64,000 bases of DNA from a cyanobacterium endosymbiont of Epithemia clementina EcSB (GTDB taxonomy: Bacteria > Cyanobacteriota > Cyanobacteriia > Cyanobacteriales > Microcystaceae), in the NCBI RefSeq assembly GCF_029919255.1, contig NZ_CP123991.1, forward strand, positions 117,110-181,109, in the 5' to 3' direction. The notes beneath the pieces are model-generated. The model was given only the letters and a program-made list of their open reading frames with translations, was not told where the DNA came from and did no database searches. Every line of letters starts with the position of its first letter. Position 1 is the first letter of the stretch. Below, piece after piece: positions 41,190 to 52,425 of this stretch. Position numbers and translations under genes: made by a program.

Positions 41190-42540
41190 TGATCAATTGG
41201 TGGGACTAAAAACAGTGATTAATGTATCTGAGACTGTGCTTAGGATATTGCGATTGACAACTATAACATCCTTATTAAAAAGGACAGGATTATTCGCTTT
41301 GGTAATTCTTTGAGCAAAATCAACTTTGATATCCAGCTTAGTTACTGTGCCATTGTAATTAAGACGGATAACTCCAACGGTACCCTTACCGCGCGACTTT
41401 TATCAAAGTCTCAGGCAGCTAGCTTGATTTAAAGGAGTGTTGGTCGAACTTCTATAACTCCAGGTGAGCGCACTTCTCCTACCACATTAACCCTGATTCA
41501 CGCTTGGAGAAAAACTAGCGACTCCAATGGTTGCGGATTCTCTTGAAAAGATATTTGCGGACTTAGGAATTATACTGGTGTCTCCGTCTTCTAGAATAAC
41601 ATCCCCTGGAACATCACCTATTTGGAGTAATCTACACAAATTTACCTGAATTTTCTACGGATTTTTACGTTACGAATGTCGGCTAAGGTTTTAACTTCAT
41701 CGGCTAATTCAATAATAACGGTAAGTCTTAGGGGTTATTGTCGACTGCTAAATTCTCTCCAGTTCCTTCCAAAGTTCTGTTAGGAACAACTCAATAAGAC
41801 CCTGTCCGAGATACTTCTCTTCCCACAGCTACATTAATTTCTTGATTAGCCGATAACCCGAAATTTGCATCATGTAACAGTCGAGGTTTGGTAATATCAA
41901 TATTATCTTGAGTGAAAACAATGACTGTATCCTCATTGCGCAGGGTAATATTTTGCCGAATACTTCTTTATTTTAGTAATTTCTACAAATTTAGGTTTAA
42001 TATTAGTTTTTTTTGAAAATGACGGTTAATGTAAATTAAATTGAGATTAGCAACCGTGGTCAGCCCTTCTACTTATTGAATCAGTTAGTTGACCAGGGGA
42101 AATTTTTGTTCTTAAAAAATGGGGAGGAGATAAGAGCCTGGATTATTGATTTTTCCAGCGATCTTTAGAAGTAGCGATCAAAAAACTAATAAACTGAGAG
42201 TAATAATAGGACGTTAGTCTTTCAACAAAAAAACTTCCTAATATAGGCGTTGACTGTATTCCATATACTAAAATTTAGTATTCCTAAGTAAATTCTTTAA
42301 CAGGAAAGATATTCAAGGAAGTGCGATCACTGGCTCCGAGACTATATCTAGTTTCAGTCAATAGACTTTTGCTGTGAGTAGAGATCAGTTCCAGCGGAGG
42401 TAAATACTCTAAGAACGAAGATGATGTTTGAGCTAACAGAAACAGGGATGTCATAGGAGAAGTTAGTCCCTAAATAGTACACATTAAAGAACTAGAGAAA
42501 ATTTGACTTAGCAAACCATTATCAAATATGGAATAAAAGA
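41190..42540 (-). pseudogene. Broken SLBB-domain polysaccharide export protein (Wza/GumB-like)
   Basis: This is a minus-strand relic of an outer-membrane polysaccharide biosynthesis/export protein. Its 3' part is best preserved: LLQIGDVPGDVILEDGDTSIIPKS (about 41560-41630), then VVGEVRSPGVIEVRPT in another frame. Next come GKGTVGVIRLNYNGTVTKLDIKVDFAQRI and VLFNKDVIVVNRNILSTVSDTL to about 41220. Several frameshifts and stops occur. Upstream, the first SLBB repeat and the Poly_export region are barely traceable (to about 42540). The natural end of the protein is also missing. Loss of capsule or slime export fits a life inside a host cell. Confidence 0.7.
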
Positions 42541-43036
42541 GCATCATTTGTCAGACAAAATTATTAATAGCAAACTATTCTAACATCGTTAATTTTTGAA
42601 ATTATAACTTTTATACCTAAATTTATTTTAAATCAAAACTGTAACGGTAGTGTTATTGACAATAATTTTATTATTGTTCTTGCTAAGTTAAGTGATAATT
42701 CTTTAATCTACCATCATTACTCCTGATGCAAAAGTATTTTTTAATACACAAAATAAACACTTTATTTTATAAAACTTTTTTCAGACAAAAAACATAATTT
42801 TAAATTTTAAAAAGTCTTTTATTATAATGATCTATTTTTAGAATCTTCATGAATTTATCACTTAACTTATAGCAATACATTTTAATTATCGCATTAAGGA
42901 GGTTATTGCGGCTATTATAGTAGAATTTTAACTATGTTATTCAATACATATTTACATTATAAAAATTAAGTTTTTATGATATAAACTTTAATTTAGTTTT
43001 CTAAGCTAAAAAACTCATTTATATAGCCTATTTTAG
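42541..43036. other. Intergenic, no gene seen
   Basis: About 0.5 kb of A/T-rich sequence downstream of secA with no coding content. Confidence 0.5.
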
Positions 43037-43084
43037 TGTTAAAACGATCGAGAATTAATATTTTAATCCTCGATTAAAACACCA
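43037..43084 (-). terminator. Imperfect hairpin after secA
   Basis: GTGTTAAAACGATCGAG (43037-43053) and CTCGATTAAAACAC (43070-43083) form a long but bulged stem directly beyond the secA stop (minus strand). Probable terminator. Confidence 0.5.
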
Positions 43085-43088
43085 AAAC

Positions 43089-45899
43089 TTAAGCAATTTG
43101 AGGTTGTCCTTGAGGTTGAAATTGAAACAACGAATATACTACATTTCGACGAATATCAATCATCATTTCTAAAAACATTTCATATCCTTCTTGCTTATAT
43201 TCAATTAATGGATCTTTTTGTCCATAACCTCGTAATCCAACAGACTCTCGTAATGCATCCATCGCCTGAAGATGTTCACGCCATAGAGTATCAATTTGTT
43301 GCAAAATAAAGAACCGTTCGGCTTCGCGCATCAAACCAGGGCGAATTTTATCTACTTCATCTTCTTTTATATCGTAAGCTTTACGCACCTCCTCATGGAG
43401 AAATACCTTCATTTCACTAACAGTCATATCTTCCATATCTTTAGCAGTAATGTCCTGCAAGAGATAGATAAATTCCTTGACCTTACTCACCAAGTTGTCT
43501 ACATCCCATTCTTCGGGGGGTAATTCTGGATTTACGTAAGCATCTACAATTTCATCCATGGTTTTCTCAGCGTATTGGAGAACCTGTTCTTTAAGATCTA
43601 ACCCTTCAAGAACTCGGCGACGTTCAGCATAGATAGCACGACGTTGGTTATTCATTACCTCATCATATTCAAACACCTGTTTGCGGGTATCGTAATAGAA
43701 GGTTTCTACCTTTTTCTGCGCACCCTCTAGAGAACGGGTGAGCATTTTAGACTCGATGGGCATATCTTCTTCAACACGAAAAGCATTCATCAAACCGGCC
43801 ACGCGATCACCCCCAAAAATTCTTAATAAATTATCTTCTAAACTTAAGAAAAATCTTGTTGATCCTGGATCACCTTGTCGTCCTGCTCGTCCCCGTAATT
43901 GGTTATCGATGCGTCGGGACTCGTGGCGTTCGGTTCCCATCACGTTGAGTCCGCCTAATTCAACTACTTCATTTTGTTCTTTATCGGTAACAGTTTCGTA
44001 AGATTGACGAATAGCCTTGTAAACCTCCCGCAATTTTTTAATCACAGGGTCTTTGGTGGGAGCTTTTTCTGAGGCGACTGCAATTTTTTCCTCAGCTTCA
44101 AGTTCCGATAAACTTTGTTGTCCGTAATTATCAACGGCTATTTTAAGCATATCTTTCAACATCTCTTCGATCTCAGGAGAGAGCTCAGTGGGGAAGATAT
44201 CTGAATCGGAAGGACTCCAATTTTTTACTTTCTTCTTATCTTGCCCGAATCCTTGAGACCGACGACCTCCACCATTTCTCGCCATCGCCGCCATAATACC
44301 ATCATCTTCGGGCATCACAATTTGGGGCATCAGGAATTCCCGAATTTTCAGCCGCGCCATATAGTCGGCATTGCCCCCTAAAATGATATCAGTTCCTCGC
44401 CCTGCCATATTAGTAGCGATGGTAACTGAACCTTTCCGTCCAGCTTGGGCGACAATTTCTGATTCCCGTTCCACGTTTTCAGGGCGAGCATTAAGAAGGT
44501 TATGAGGAATTTTTTTTGCCTGTAAGAGTTGGGAAAGAACTTCTGATTTTTCAACACTGGTAGTTCCTACAAGAATAGGTCGTCCTTGATGGTGCAACTT
44601 CTCCACTTCAGCAGCCACGGCTTGCCATTTGGCTGGTTCAGTTTTATAGACAACATCAGGAAAATCATAGCGTTGGGAAGGTCGGTTAGTGGGAATAATG
44701 GTAACTTGAAGATTATAGACTTTTTCAAGTTCTGTTTCTTCAGTTTTTGCGGTTCCTGTCATTCCTGAGAGTTTAGGATAAAGAAGAAAGAAATTTTGAT
44801 AGGTAATGGTGGCTAGAGTCTGGGTTTCTTTTTGAATATCCACTCCTTCTTTTGCTTCAATGGCTTGGTGTAATCCATCACTCCACCGCCGTCCAGGTAG
44901 CACCCGTCCAGTAAATTCATCGACAATCACAATTTCTTTGTTGCGGATCATATAGTTAACGTCTTTAACAAATAATTCCTTAGCTTTAATAGCGTTGAAA
45001 ATATAATGTGCCCAAGGATTGTCTTGATCGTAGAGATCTTTGACCCCCAACAATTCCTCTGCTTTCTCGAACCCTTGATCTGTCATCAAAACGTTCCGAG
45101 CTTTTTCATCTACTTCGTAGTCTCCTGGTTCTTCTTCACTTTTTTGCGTGATGAGCTGCGCGGCAATGGAAGCCGCTTTGAGATATTTTTCGGTAGGACG
45201 TTCTATCTGTCCTGAAATAATCAGAGGAGTTCGAGCTTCATCAATTAAGATAGAATCTACTTCGTCAATGATGCAGTAGTTGAAAGGCAGTTGAACCACT
45301 TCAGCCATAGCGGTAGCCATGTTATCCCGTAGATAATCAAACCCTAATTCGCTGTTGGTAGTATATGTAATGTCACAAGCATAGTTTTTCTTTCGTTCAT
45401 CAGGACTCATTCCTGCTTGAATTAGCCCGACACTGAGTCCTAAGAAACGATGAACCTGTCCCATCCATTCAGCGTCCCGACGGGCTAAGTAGTCGTTCAC
45501 GGTAACAACATGGACTCCTCTTCCAGTTAGTCCATTAAGATAGGCAGGAAGAGTTGCTACTAGGGTTTTCCCTTCCCCTGTTTTCATTTCTGCAATTTGC
45601 CCTTTGTGTAGAACAATTCCACCGAGAATCTGAACATCAAAGTGACGCATTCCTAAGACCCGAATTCCAGCTTCTCGTACCACAGCAAAGGCTTCGGGTA
45701 AGATTTCGTTCAAAACATCTTCTAACTCCTCATTATCTTTTGCTTGGTCGATAAATTCTCTAAATTCAACTGTTTTTTGCTTGAGTTCTTCATCGGATAA
45801 TTTTTGAATGTCTTCTTCGAGCACATTCACTTCTGTGACTAAAGACTGAAATTTTTTGAGTTTGCGGGTGTTTGGGTCACCAAATAGGGTTTTAAACAT
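43089..45899 (-). CDS. secA: Protein translocase ATPase SecA
   Basis: This 936-residue motor ATPase drives preproteins through SecYEG in the plasma and, in cyanobacteria, the thylakoid membrane. Nucleotide-binding fold 1 has Walker [20 protein letters not shown] (around residue 107) and [16 protein letters not shown] (around 215). The preprotein cross-linking domain interrupts it. Fold 2 shows [21 protein letters not shown] and the later [13 protein letters not shown]. The helical scaffold and wing domains follow. A cyanobacterial insert (about residues 535-560, rich in G, R and K) is present. The C terminus (QPQGQPQIA) lacks the zinc-binding SecB-interaction tail, normal for this phylum. The length is full and no damage is seen. 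Confidence 0.98.
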   Translation of the reverse strand: MFKTLFGDPNTRKLKKFQSLVTEVNVLEEDIQKLSDEELKQKTVEFREFIDQAKDNEELEDVLNEILPEAFAVVREAGIRVLGMRHFDVQILGGIVLHKGQIAEMKTGEGKTLVATLPAYLNGLTGRGVHVVTVNDYLARRDAEWMGQVHRFLGLSVGLIQAGMSPDERKKNYACDITYTTNSELGFDYLRDNMATAMAEVVQLPFNYCIIDEVDSILIDEARTPLIISGQIERPTEKYLKAASIAAQLITQKSEEEPGDYEVDEKARNVLMTDQGFEKAEELLGVKDLYDQDNPWAHYIFNAIKAKELFVKDVNYMIRNKEIVIVDEFTGRVLPGRRWSDGLHQAIEAKEGVDIQKETQTLATITYQNFFLLYPKLSGMTGTAKTEETELEKVYNLQVTIIPTNRPSQRYDFPDVVYKTEPAKWQAVAAEVEKLHHQGRPILVGTTSVEKSEVLSQLLQAKKIPHNLLNARPENVERESEIVAQAGRKGSVTIATNMAGRGTDIILGGNADYMARLKIREFLMPQIVMPEDDGIMAAMARNGGGRRSQGFGQDKKKVKNWSPSDSDIFPTELSPEIEEMLKDMLKIAVDNYGQQSLSELEAEEKIAVASEKAPTKDPVIKKLREVYKAIRQSYETVTDKEQNEVVELGGLNVMGTERHESRRIDNQLRGRAGRQGDPGSTRFFLSLEDNLLRIFGGDRVAGLMNAFRVEEDMPIESKMLTRSLEGAQKKVETFYYDTRKQVFEYDEVMNNQRRAIYAERRRVLEGLDLKEQVLQYAEKTMDEIVDAYVNPELPPEEWDVDNLVSKVKEFIYLLQDITAKDMEDMTVSEMKVFLHEEVRKAYDIKEDEVDKIRPGLMREAERFFILQQIDTLWREHLQAMDALRESVGLRGYGQKDPLIEYKQEGYEMFLEMMIDIRRNVVYSLFQFQPQGQPQIA

Positions 45900-47246
45900 A
45901 GGTTTCTTTTAGGACTTATTCTAACTTTTTGAGGATCGAGGCTCTAAGATGCCTGAAATGACAATTTTTGTCTTAAACTATAAAGATTGAGGACTGATAA
46001 AGAGGTTATGAGTTATTGTATCATCTAGGTTTTAGTCCCGATTTTTTCCCTTTAAGTTTGATGAAGAGATGAGGGAAGGATTTGTCATAATGACTTAATT
46101 ATCAATGATAATAATTTTAAACTCTTTTATAGTAGGTATGACAAAACTTTAATAAATAAAATCTAAAAGTGTTTAGCTACAAGGTCTAAATAAAAATTTG
46201 GTTTTTAGAGTTGCAGAATACGGTCCCGATAAATCATTGGGAGTTATTAACTATTAATGATTTATGATTCTGAGTCTAGATAGAGTGTAAATTTAATTAA
46301 CTAGACATAATCATATAACTAGTAACTAGATTTATTTATTAAAATAAAAAAAAATTGGTTGATCCTATTGTACCAACAACTTGAAGAAAATATATAGATA
46401 AAATAAATAACGGTTTTATGAACTAGTGCATTGTATTTTAACAGGTAACAGTCGGCAATTCTAAATAAGAAACAATAAAAATTAAAAATGTCGAATATCA
46501 ATAATTTTAAATACTTATAAAATTAGTAAAAAGACATGGACATAACCAAAAGTACTATTTCTTTACTAAAACTTTTCTGAAAGAAAAAATATCTAGTACT
46601 GCAGTATGGTTTCGACAAAGCAGAAAAAGTATCGCTTCAATCAAATACAGTGTACAAGAAAGATATAGAAGACAATATGAGAGGAACACATAAGATTTTT
46701 AAACACAGCATAAAGTTTGGTTCCTTATTAACCAAACTTTATGCTGTGTTTAAATGTTATTTAACAAGGGTCAAGCTTTTACTTAAGAAAAGAAGAGTAG
46801 AATTATTATTAGTTAGTTTTAGAAAAAAATGAATTTTAATTTTTTATTTTTTTCTAACGTTAAAATTGTTAATTTTTAAAAAAAGTTTATGAACAAAATC
46901 AATGGTAGTAGGTTTTATAGATGATATTCCGCCCAATACAATTACTTTTGGCACCTTCAGGGCTGACATTCAAATGGTTCAGCGTACAAGTATTGTTATC
47001 CTTTGAAAGAATTGTCAATATTAACTTCTATGTACGAGCTTTCATTAGAAGAACTTTCTAATCATTAACTTTTGTTGCAACACAATATGGATAAATCACA
47101 ACACAGTTTAATCTCTGATGTCTATGATACATTTATCTCAATTCTTGGGGTAGTGATGTTGCACTACTTGCACTAATTTAGTTGAGATTACTATAATAGT
47201 TTTGGTAATATTAACTATAAATGCCCCTTAGGAGTTACATTACACT
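45900..47246. other. Gene desert between secA and nadA
   Basis: About 1.3 kb between divergent genes. Promoters of secA (-) and nadA (+) must lie at its ends. No gene was recognised. A perfect 25-bp hairpin lies at 46698-46754. Short open stretches here are A/T-driven and unsupported. Confidence 0.6.
46698..46754. repeat. Perfect 25-bp stem-loop
   Basis: The arm 46698-46722 (contains AACACAGCATAAAGTTTGG) is the exact reverse complement of 46730-46754, with a 7-nt loop CCTTATT. It lies about 800 bp from secA and 500 bp from nadA, upstream of both, so it cannot be the terminator of either. Confidence 0.7.
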
Positions 47247-48218
47247 GTGTTTACAACTATACGATCTTACCCATCTTTAGAATCTAATCAAATTCCTGAT
47301 GATTTATTTACGGCGATAAACAAACTCAAAAAAGAATTAAATGCTGTTATTTTAGCTCATTATTATCAAGATCCTGATATCCAAGATATTGCAGACTTTC
47401 TAGGTGATTCTTTGAGTCTTTCTCAACGAGCGGCTAGCACAAATGCCGATGTCATTGTCTTTGCGGGGGTTCATTTCATGGCGGAAACTGCTAAAATTTT
47501 GAATCCTAATAAGTTAGTTTTACTACCTGATTTGGGAGCAGGTTGTTCTTTAGCTGATAGCTGTCCCCCTGATGCTTTTGCTCGATTTAAAGCTCAATAC
47601 CCCGATTGTATTGTAGTTTCCTACATCAATTGTAGTGCTGCTATTAAGGCGATGAGTGATATTATTTGTACGAGTTCTAATGCAGTTAAAATCGTTGAGC
47701 AACTACCAAAAAATCGCTCTATTATTTTTGCTCCTGATCGCAACTTAGGAAAGTATGTAATAAAACAAACAGGACGAGAATTAATTCTTTGGCAGGGCAG
47801 TTGTATAGTGCATGAAACCTTTTCAGAGAAGAAAATAGTTCAGCTAAAGACAGAATATCCCCGCGCAGAAATAATTGCTCATCCTGAATGTGAAACTTCT
47901 GTTTTACGTCATGCTAATTATATTGGTTCAACTACTGCCTTGTTGAAATATTGTCAGCGAAGTTTAAGTGATGAATTTATTGTGGCAACGGAGCCAGGCA
48001 TTATTCATCAGATGGAAAAAGTTGCGCCTACAAAACACTTTATTCCTGCACCAGCAATGAATAATTGTGCTTGTAATGAATGTCCTCATATGCGGTTGAA
48101 TACACTAGAAAAATTATATCTAGCCATGAAGTTTAAACAGCCAGAAATCACTATAAATGAATCTATTAGAACTGCTGCTTTACGTCCTATTCAAAAGATG
48201 TTGGAGTTGTCTCGTTAG
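47247..48218 (+). CDS. nadA: Quinolinate synthase A
   Basis: This 323-residue [4Fe-4S] enzyme condenses iminoaspartate with dihydroxyacetone phosphate to quinolinate in NAD synthesis. Family motifs are present: [24 protein letters not shown] near residue 35, [26 protein letters not shown] (first cluster Cys), HPECE with its Cys near 215, [10 protein letters not shown], and [11 protein letters not shown] with the last cluster Cys. The start is a GTG, preceded by AGGAG at 47230-47234, 12 bases upstream. No nadB or nadC is in the window, as is usual in cyanobacteria where these genes are dispersed. An intact enzyme implies de novo NAD synthesis is retained. Confidence 0.96.
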   Translation: MFTTIRSYPSLESNQIPDDLFTAINKLKKELNAVILAHYYQDPDIQDIADFLGDSLSLSQRAASTNADVIVFAGVHFMAETAKILNPNKLVLLPDLGAGCSLADSCPPDAFARFKAQYPDCIVVSYINCSAAIKAMSDIICTSSNAVKIVEQLPKNRSIIFAPDRNLGKYVIKQTGRELILWQGSCIVHETFSEKKIVQLKTEYPRAEIIAHPECETSVLRHANYIGSTTALLKYCQRSLSDEFIVATEPGIIHQMEKVAPTKHFIPAPAMNNCACNECPHMRLNTLEKLYLAMKFKQPEITINESIRTAALRPIQKMLELSR

Positions 48219-49239
48219 CTAATAGTGTATAGTTAATAACTAATTTAATTAGCTATCTCTTACAAGAAAATACTGTTGATAAAGCAAGTTTTAGGATAAC
48301 TTTACGGGGTGTTACCCTATGTTAATACACTGAATCTTGTTGGTAAAAGTATGTTACAGGACAATAAAAATTGTAGTTTATATTTAATAACGAGAGTTTG
48401 GCTAACAGACCAAACATAAAGTATGGTTTATAAACAGTTCCTAAAATAGGGGCAGAGTTTGTTGTGAAACTCATCAAATCTAATAATTTACTTTTTTAGT
48501 CGTCATAAAACTTTTTTATAAACAAAGAAAATATATTCATAAATTTTTATCTAACTTCGAATATTGATTACTGTTAAAAACAGGAGCAAGCCCTTAAGTA
48601 TTGCCGGAAATAATTAGATAAGCTATGAAAAATTTAATTTAGAAGAATGTCCAGAAGATAGAGCTTTATTATTGTTCTTTTAATTTCTGCTTTTTATAGA
48701 AAGTTTAATTTACTTTATTTTCTCATAAATTTTACTCGAAAGAAAAGAATCTAATTTAAATTTTTAAAAAAATATCGAGAAAGATATTAGCGATTGAAGT
48801 ACTATTTGTTAATAGTAGCATTAATAATCTCAATAGATATAAAACTATAGTAGTGAAAGAAGTTTGGTTATAGAAAAATTAAAAGGTCACTTTTTATAAA
48901 TTCCAATCTTAAGAATATCTCAGAATTACTCTTAGTCAACTTCTATCTAATTTGATATGTAACTCAGCTGAAAATTTTGTTAATTCGTAAATTATAGAAA
49001 CAAGAAAATTAGAGGTAATAGTTAAATAGCTATAAATCTTGTATAAACTTTGATTTTGGCTAAAATCAAAGTTTATCTTATATCTTGAGAAGATCTACAA
49101 TGATTTTGCTAATTAATTAATTTTACTAATTAAAATAGTAGCAGATATATTATATATTATAGAATATATTTATATTGAAATAATTTTTTATAAAGACCTA
49201 TTGCTTGATAAGTTAAAAAGTCTATAAAAACTACAAAAA
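48219..49239. other. Gene desert after nadA
   Basis: About 1 kb of A/T-rich sequence. No gene was recognised and no clear terminator for nadA. A 15-bp perfect hairpin lies at 49043-49057 with 49062-49076 (4-nt loop GGCT). Confidence 0.55.
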
Positions 49240-49650
49240 AAGATAAAGCCTATCAAATATAAATAAGAGGAAACATTTTAAATTTAAAATCTAAAAAGTT
49301 CGAATAAAAAATAAAAAGTCAAATTTAACTATGTGGATAAAATATCATCAGTTTTCTAAAAAATATCCTAACTATTTTGAATGAATTTAGAAAATTTTTA
49401 ATAGAAATTAGAAGTTGGTATCAGAACTGTTAAAATTAGCCAATTGGTGTCAAACAGTTTACTCATCATACCAAAAGTTATAACATAGTTAGGCTAAGCA
49501 TTAGATTAGAAAAATTATTTCCCATTCTGAAATAAAAATAACTTAAGGGACAGTCTAAACTATTAACAAAAAATTGAAGGCTCAGTATTTTTTAATCTAC
49601 TTTTTTAGATTTTTAATTGAGGACATTAATGAATTATTATACTTAGTTTT
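49240..49650 (+). mobile_element. Fossil of an ISL3-family transposase (3' part)
   Basis: Forward-strand fragments resemble the C-terminal half of ISL3 transposases: FRKIFNRN-KLVSELLKLANW, TVYSSYQKL, then GTV-TINKKLKAQ (about 49390-49590), the last matching the conserved GTVEGINNKLKLIKR region. A K/S-rich stretch (KKSNL, near 49315) parallels one in the better-preserved fossil at 56-57 kb. Stops and frameshifts are frequent. No terminal repeats were identified. Confidence 0.55.
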
Positions 49651-50248
49651 GTTCTTTTCTATTTTTATACCTATGTTTAAAATAATTACGAATTTCTCTA
49701 GAAGCTAATTTAACTTTTATTCCTTTTTTTTAGCATCTTAGACAATTGTTGGCTATTAGTATGGGTTACTTTTCTTTATTAAGATATCTTAAAGAGATTT
49801 TATATATTTTTTGTTAGAAGTTTTTTTTCTATTTTTTTAGAAAGTCCCACAATCTTTCTTTTTACTTAAAAATTTTTCTATAATCTATTTTTCGATAGAT
49901 AGACTAAATATATAGGTTTTTAACCTGTTTTTCTAGTTTAAACAAAAAAACTAATATACTAGTTTCAGTGCTAGCAAAAACTTTATAGAGCGTGAGTCAA
50001 CTTTTATAGTTTTTGCTCTTCTAAATTAGGTTAACTTAATTTTTAGATATACTGGCATCTGGTGCTCTTCTCTTTTTAACTAGTTTTGATTTTACACTTA
50101 TTTAAGCTGATTTACTCGAATTTACTAATTAAAATTAATTATGTGTGATAAATAAATCATAACAGTCCCCAAAATAATTTTTAACTGATAATACTTAACT
50201 GACTTGCTATACTGAACAAGACTAAAATACCTAACTCTTGGACTAAAG
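49651..50248. other. Intergenic, no gene seen
   Basis: About 0.6 kb of A/T-rich sequence upstream of the MBL-fold-like gene. No repeat or gene was recognised. Confidence 0.5.
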
Positions 50249-51034
50249 ATGAAACGGCGACAGTTACTCCACTATGCTAGTGTAGGTGCCATTACAGCCA
50301 CTGGAATTCCCCTAGTTTCTCACTTTCAACCGGCCTCAGCCAAGGGTAACGGTTCGTTGATGATACAGTATTTAGGTCATACTTCCTTTTTATACATAGG
50401 GGGAGGACTACGAATTTTAGCCAATCCTTTCCGAACAATTGGCTGCACTGCCGGATATAAACCCCCTAAAGTAGAGGCAGATTTAGTAGTTATTAGCAGC
50501 CAACTCTGGGACGAAGGAGCAGCTGAAAATCTACCTGGAAATCCTAAGATTCTGTATGAACCTGGAGTTTATGAAATTAAAGGGCTAAGAATTGAAGGAG
50601 TTGGAATTGACCATGATCGTAGAGGGGGTAAACAATTTGGAACTAACGTCGCTTGGCGTTGGATTCAAGGCGGACTGCGGATTGTCCATTTAGGAGGAGC
50701 AGCTGCCCCTATTGGCATTGAACAAAAAATTCTTTTAGGAACTCCTGATGTTGCCATGATCCCTGTAGGAGGAGGACCAAAAGCCTATAAACCAGAGGAG
50801 GGAAAACAGGCGATGGAAATTCTCAAACCCAAAGTAATGATTCCTACTCATTATTTAACAGAAGCAGCAGATAAAGCAGCTTGTGACTTATCTCCTGTAG
50901 ATAAATTTTTAGAGTTGGTCAAAGATATGAATATTCGTCAGATTAATGACAACAAATTGCTGATCAAATTTCAGGATTTACCCAAAGAAGGAACTGTTAT
51001 TCGAGTTTTGAGTGAAAAACCAGTCCTCAAATGA
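50249..51034 (+). CDS. Exported MBL-fold-like protein lacking the usual metal-binding motif
   Basis: This 261-residue protein has an N-terminal signal: MKRRQLLHYASVGAITATGIPLVSHFQ, ending in an AxA-like PASAKG. The KRRQLL start resembles a twin-arginine signal. The mature part looks like the UlaG/beta-lactamase_2 branch of the MBL fold (MIQYLGHTSFLYI, IPTHYLTEAADK). The family's HxHxDH motif, normally after the strand VVIS, is replaced here by SSQLWDEGA, and DHDRRGG and HLGGAAAP stand where other ligands would be. I recall the same altered motif in cyanobacterial homologues, so it is probably a lineage trait and not decay. Function is unknown; catalysis of the classic type seems unlikely. Probably periplasmic or thylakoid-lumenal. 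Confidence 0.8.
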   Translation: MKRRQLLHYASVGAITATGIPLVSHFQPASAKGNGSLMIQYLGHTSFLYIGGGLRILANPFRTIGCTAGYKPPKVEADLVVISSQLWDEGAAENLPGNPKILYEPGVYEIKGLRIEGVGIDHDRRGGKQFGTNVAWRWIQGGLRIVHLGGAAAPIGIEQKILLGTPDVAMIPVGGGPKAYKPEEGKQAMEILKPKVMIPTHYLTEAADKAACDLSPVDKFLELVKDMNIRQINDNKLLIKFQDLPKEGTVIRVLSEKPVLK

Positions 51035-51049
51035 TTCTTAATTAAACTA

Positions 51050-51900
51050 AACTAATATGAGCATAGCTTGTGAAATGCAATGCCCGACGATTCTAGTAAT
51101 CAAGTCTAAATCCTGAGAGGAACTGAGCGTTTCTTTAATAGAAGGTTCTCGCTAAGAATCATAAACTGATTTTTCAGGGTGGGGATGACTTTCAACTATT
51201 AAGCCATAAGCCCAAGCTGTAATCGCAATTTTTGCTAAAGGTTCAATTAGTTCTGTTCTTCTAGTAGAACGATAACTGGTAAACAGGTGGGTTATTTCAG
51301 GACAGCCTCTGAGAATTTTTCTGACTTAAGATATACTCTGTATCCAAAAATAAACTCCTCAAGGATTTTGGCTAAACCTCGTTTAAAAATGATGAGTTTA
51401 TCTGCTTTTTCTAGAACTTTGAGTAACTTGAAGTTTTATATATTACAGTTACCAACTTTCACTCTATCTGTATAAGTTACTACTATTTTTTGACATAATT
51501 TTTCTAGTTGACATCACCTCAGTAACGATAGAAGGTCGACAACATAATTTTATTTCACCGAAAATCTTCAGCCTTTCAAGTCTCAAGTCCAAGTCCATTA
51601 AACAAATAGGAGGAGATCTATAGCTCAATTTTCTTTCCCCGTGAGTCTTGAATAGATGGATTAGTGAATTGAAAGGTGACAGTATCAATTTGTTCTAAGT
51701 TTTCAATAATACAAGGACTACTAATAATTACAATTTTCTGATCACCAAAAGTTATGGTATTCGTTAAAATAACAGTGTTCTCGGCTTTAGAATAGAGTTT
51801 TAAGCCAAGTTTTGTGTATTATTTAGTAATAATTTTCTTTAACGAGGAATAAACATTGAAAAAACGAAATCTTGTATCAGTTTTCAAGAAATATTATGAA
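51050..51900 (-). pseudogene. aroF: Broken DAHP synthase (AroF, class I beta)
   Basis: This is a minus-strand relic of 3-deoxy-7-phosphoheptulonate synthase, the first enzyme of the shikimate pathway. Pieces in order are: ITFGDQKIVIISSPCIIENLEQID (about 51690-51760), LFNGLGLE (about 51590), LKIFGEIKLCCRPSIVTEVMSTRK (about 51500-51565), a frame-shifted KRGLAKILEEF region (about 51360-51400), then LIEPLAKIAITAWAYGLIVESHPHPEKSVYDS (about 51155-51250), with the end near 51060. At least five frameshifts or stops occur and the catalytic KPRTSPY stretch is lost. Whether another DAHP synthase exists elsewhere in the genome cannot be seen here. Open stretches at 51287-51475 (+) and 51464-51688 (-) belong to this relic. 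Confidence 0.82.
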
Positions 51901-52371
51901 CTTAATAAAAAACAAAACAGTCCAATCTTCTCAATTTCCCCCAACTTCCTACTAACATAGGAGAATGTGATGGATATATTTCTAGCTTTACTAAGCTTCT
52001 AAACATTGGGCTCAAATTTTAGAGTGTTGCGCTAAGACTATTATTTTTATACAAAAAATGGACTAATTAACGACTATTTAGTATTTATAAAAACTAAATA
52101 ATTAAGAAGAAAGTTTTGAATAATGTTCATATGGTACATCTTAAAAGACCATAAAGTTAACTGGATCAGAACAAAATACACAAATAGATATTTTAGTACT
52201 TTACAACTTAAAGTTAAGTAAACAGACTGCCCAAAAAACTATAGTTTACATGACACACTTTGCTTACGTTTTCTAAACGAAATGGTTTTCTGAAGTTTGG
52301 CAATGACCACCTTAAAAAAGGTTGATCGGTTCAAATTCTTAAAAAAGTTTACCTTTTATGTCCCACAACGC
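51901..52371. other. Intergenic between broken aroF and the STAS gene
   Basis: About 0.45 kb with no gene seen. The far end contains the probable promoter of the STAS-Mini-III pair. Confidence 0.5.
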
Positions 52372-52377
52372 TATAAT
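52348..52377 (+). promoter_or_regulatory. Putative sigma-70 promoter of the STAS-Mini-III pair
   Basis: TTTACC (52348-52353), 18-bp spacing, then a perfect TATAAT (52372-52377), about 33 bp before the Shine-Dalgarno at 52410. Spacing and the G/C-containing surroundings make it better than the many chance TATAATs in this A/T-rich DNA. Confidence 0.45.
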
Positions 52378-52409
52378 ATCTTACTAAGATAATAAACTAT
52401 CATCGACTC

Positions 52410-52425
52410 GGAGGAGGGAGCTATT
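52410..52425 (+). promoter_or_regulatory. Shine-Dalgarno pointing to an ATT start
   Basis: GGAGGAGGGAG (52410-52420) is an excellent ribosome-binding site. The codon at the right distance is ATT (52423-52425, 5 bases after AGGAGG), in frame with the STAS gene. The first conventional start, GTG at 52447, is 29 bases away, too far for this site. Confidence 0.55.

Noticed and set aside
46650-46832. 60-codon gene on the plus strand
   Set aside because: It reads straight through the perfect 25-bp hairpin (46698-46754), and its composition is that of the hairpin and A/T-rich flanks.
51464-51688. 74-codon gene on the minus strand
   Set aside because: It contains LKIFGEIK and SIVTEVMSTRK, fragments of the aroF relic in the same frame for a while.
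52310-52350. Possible tRNA because of GGTTCAAATTC
   Set aside because: No acceptor stem, anticodon arm or D-arm can be folded around it. The region is the promoter area of the STAS gene.
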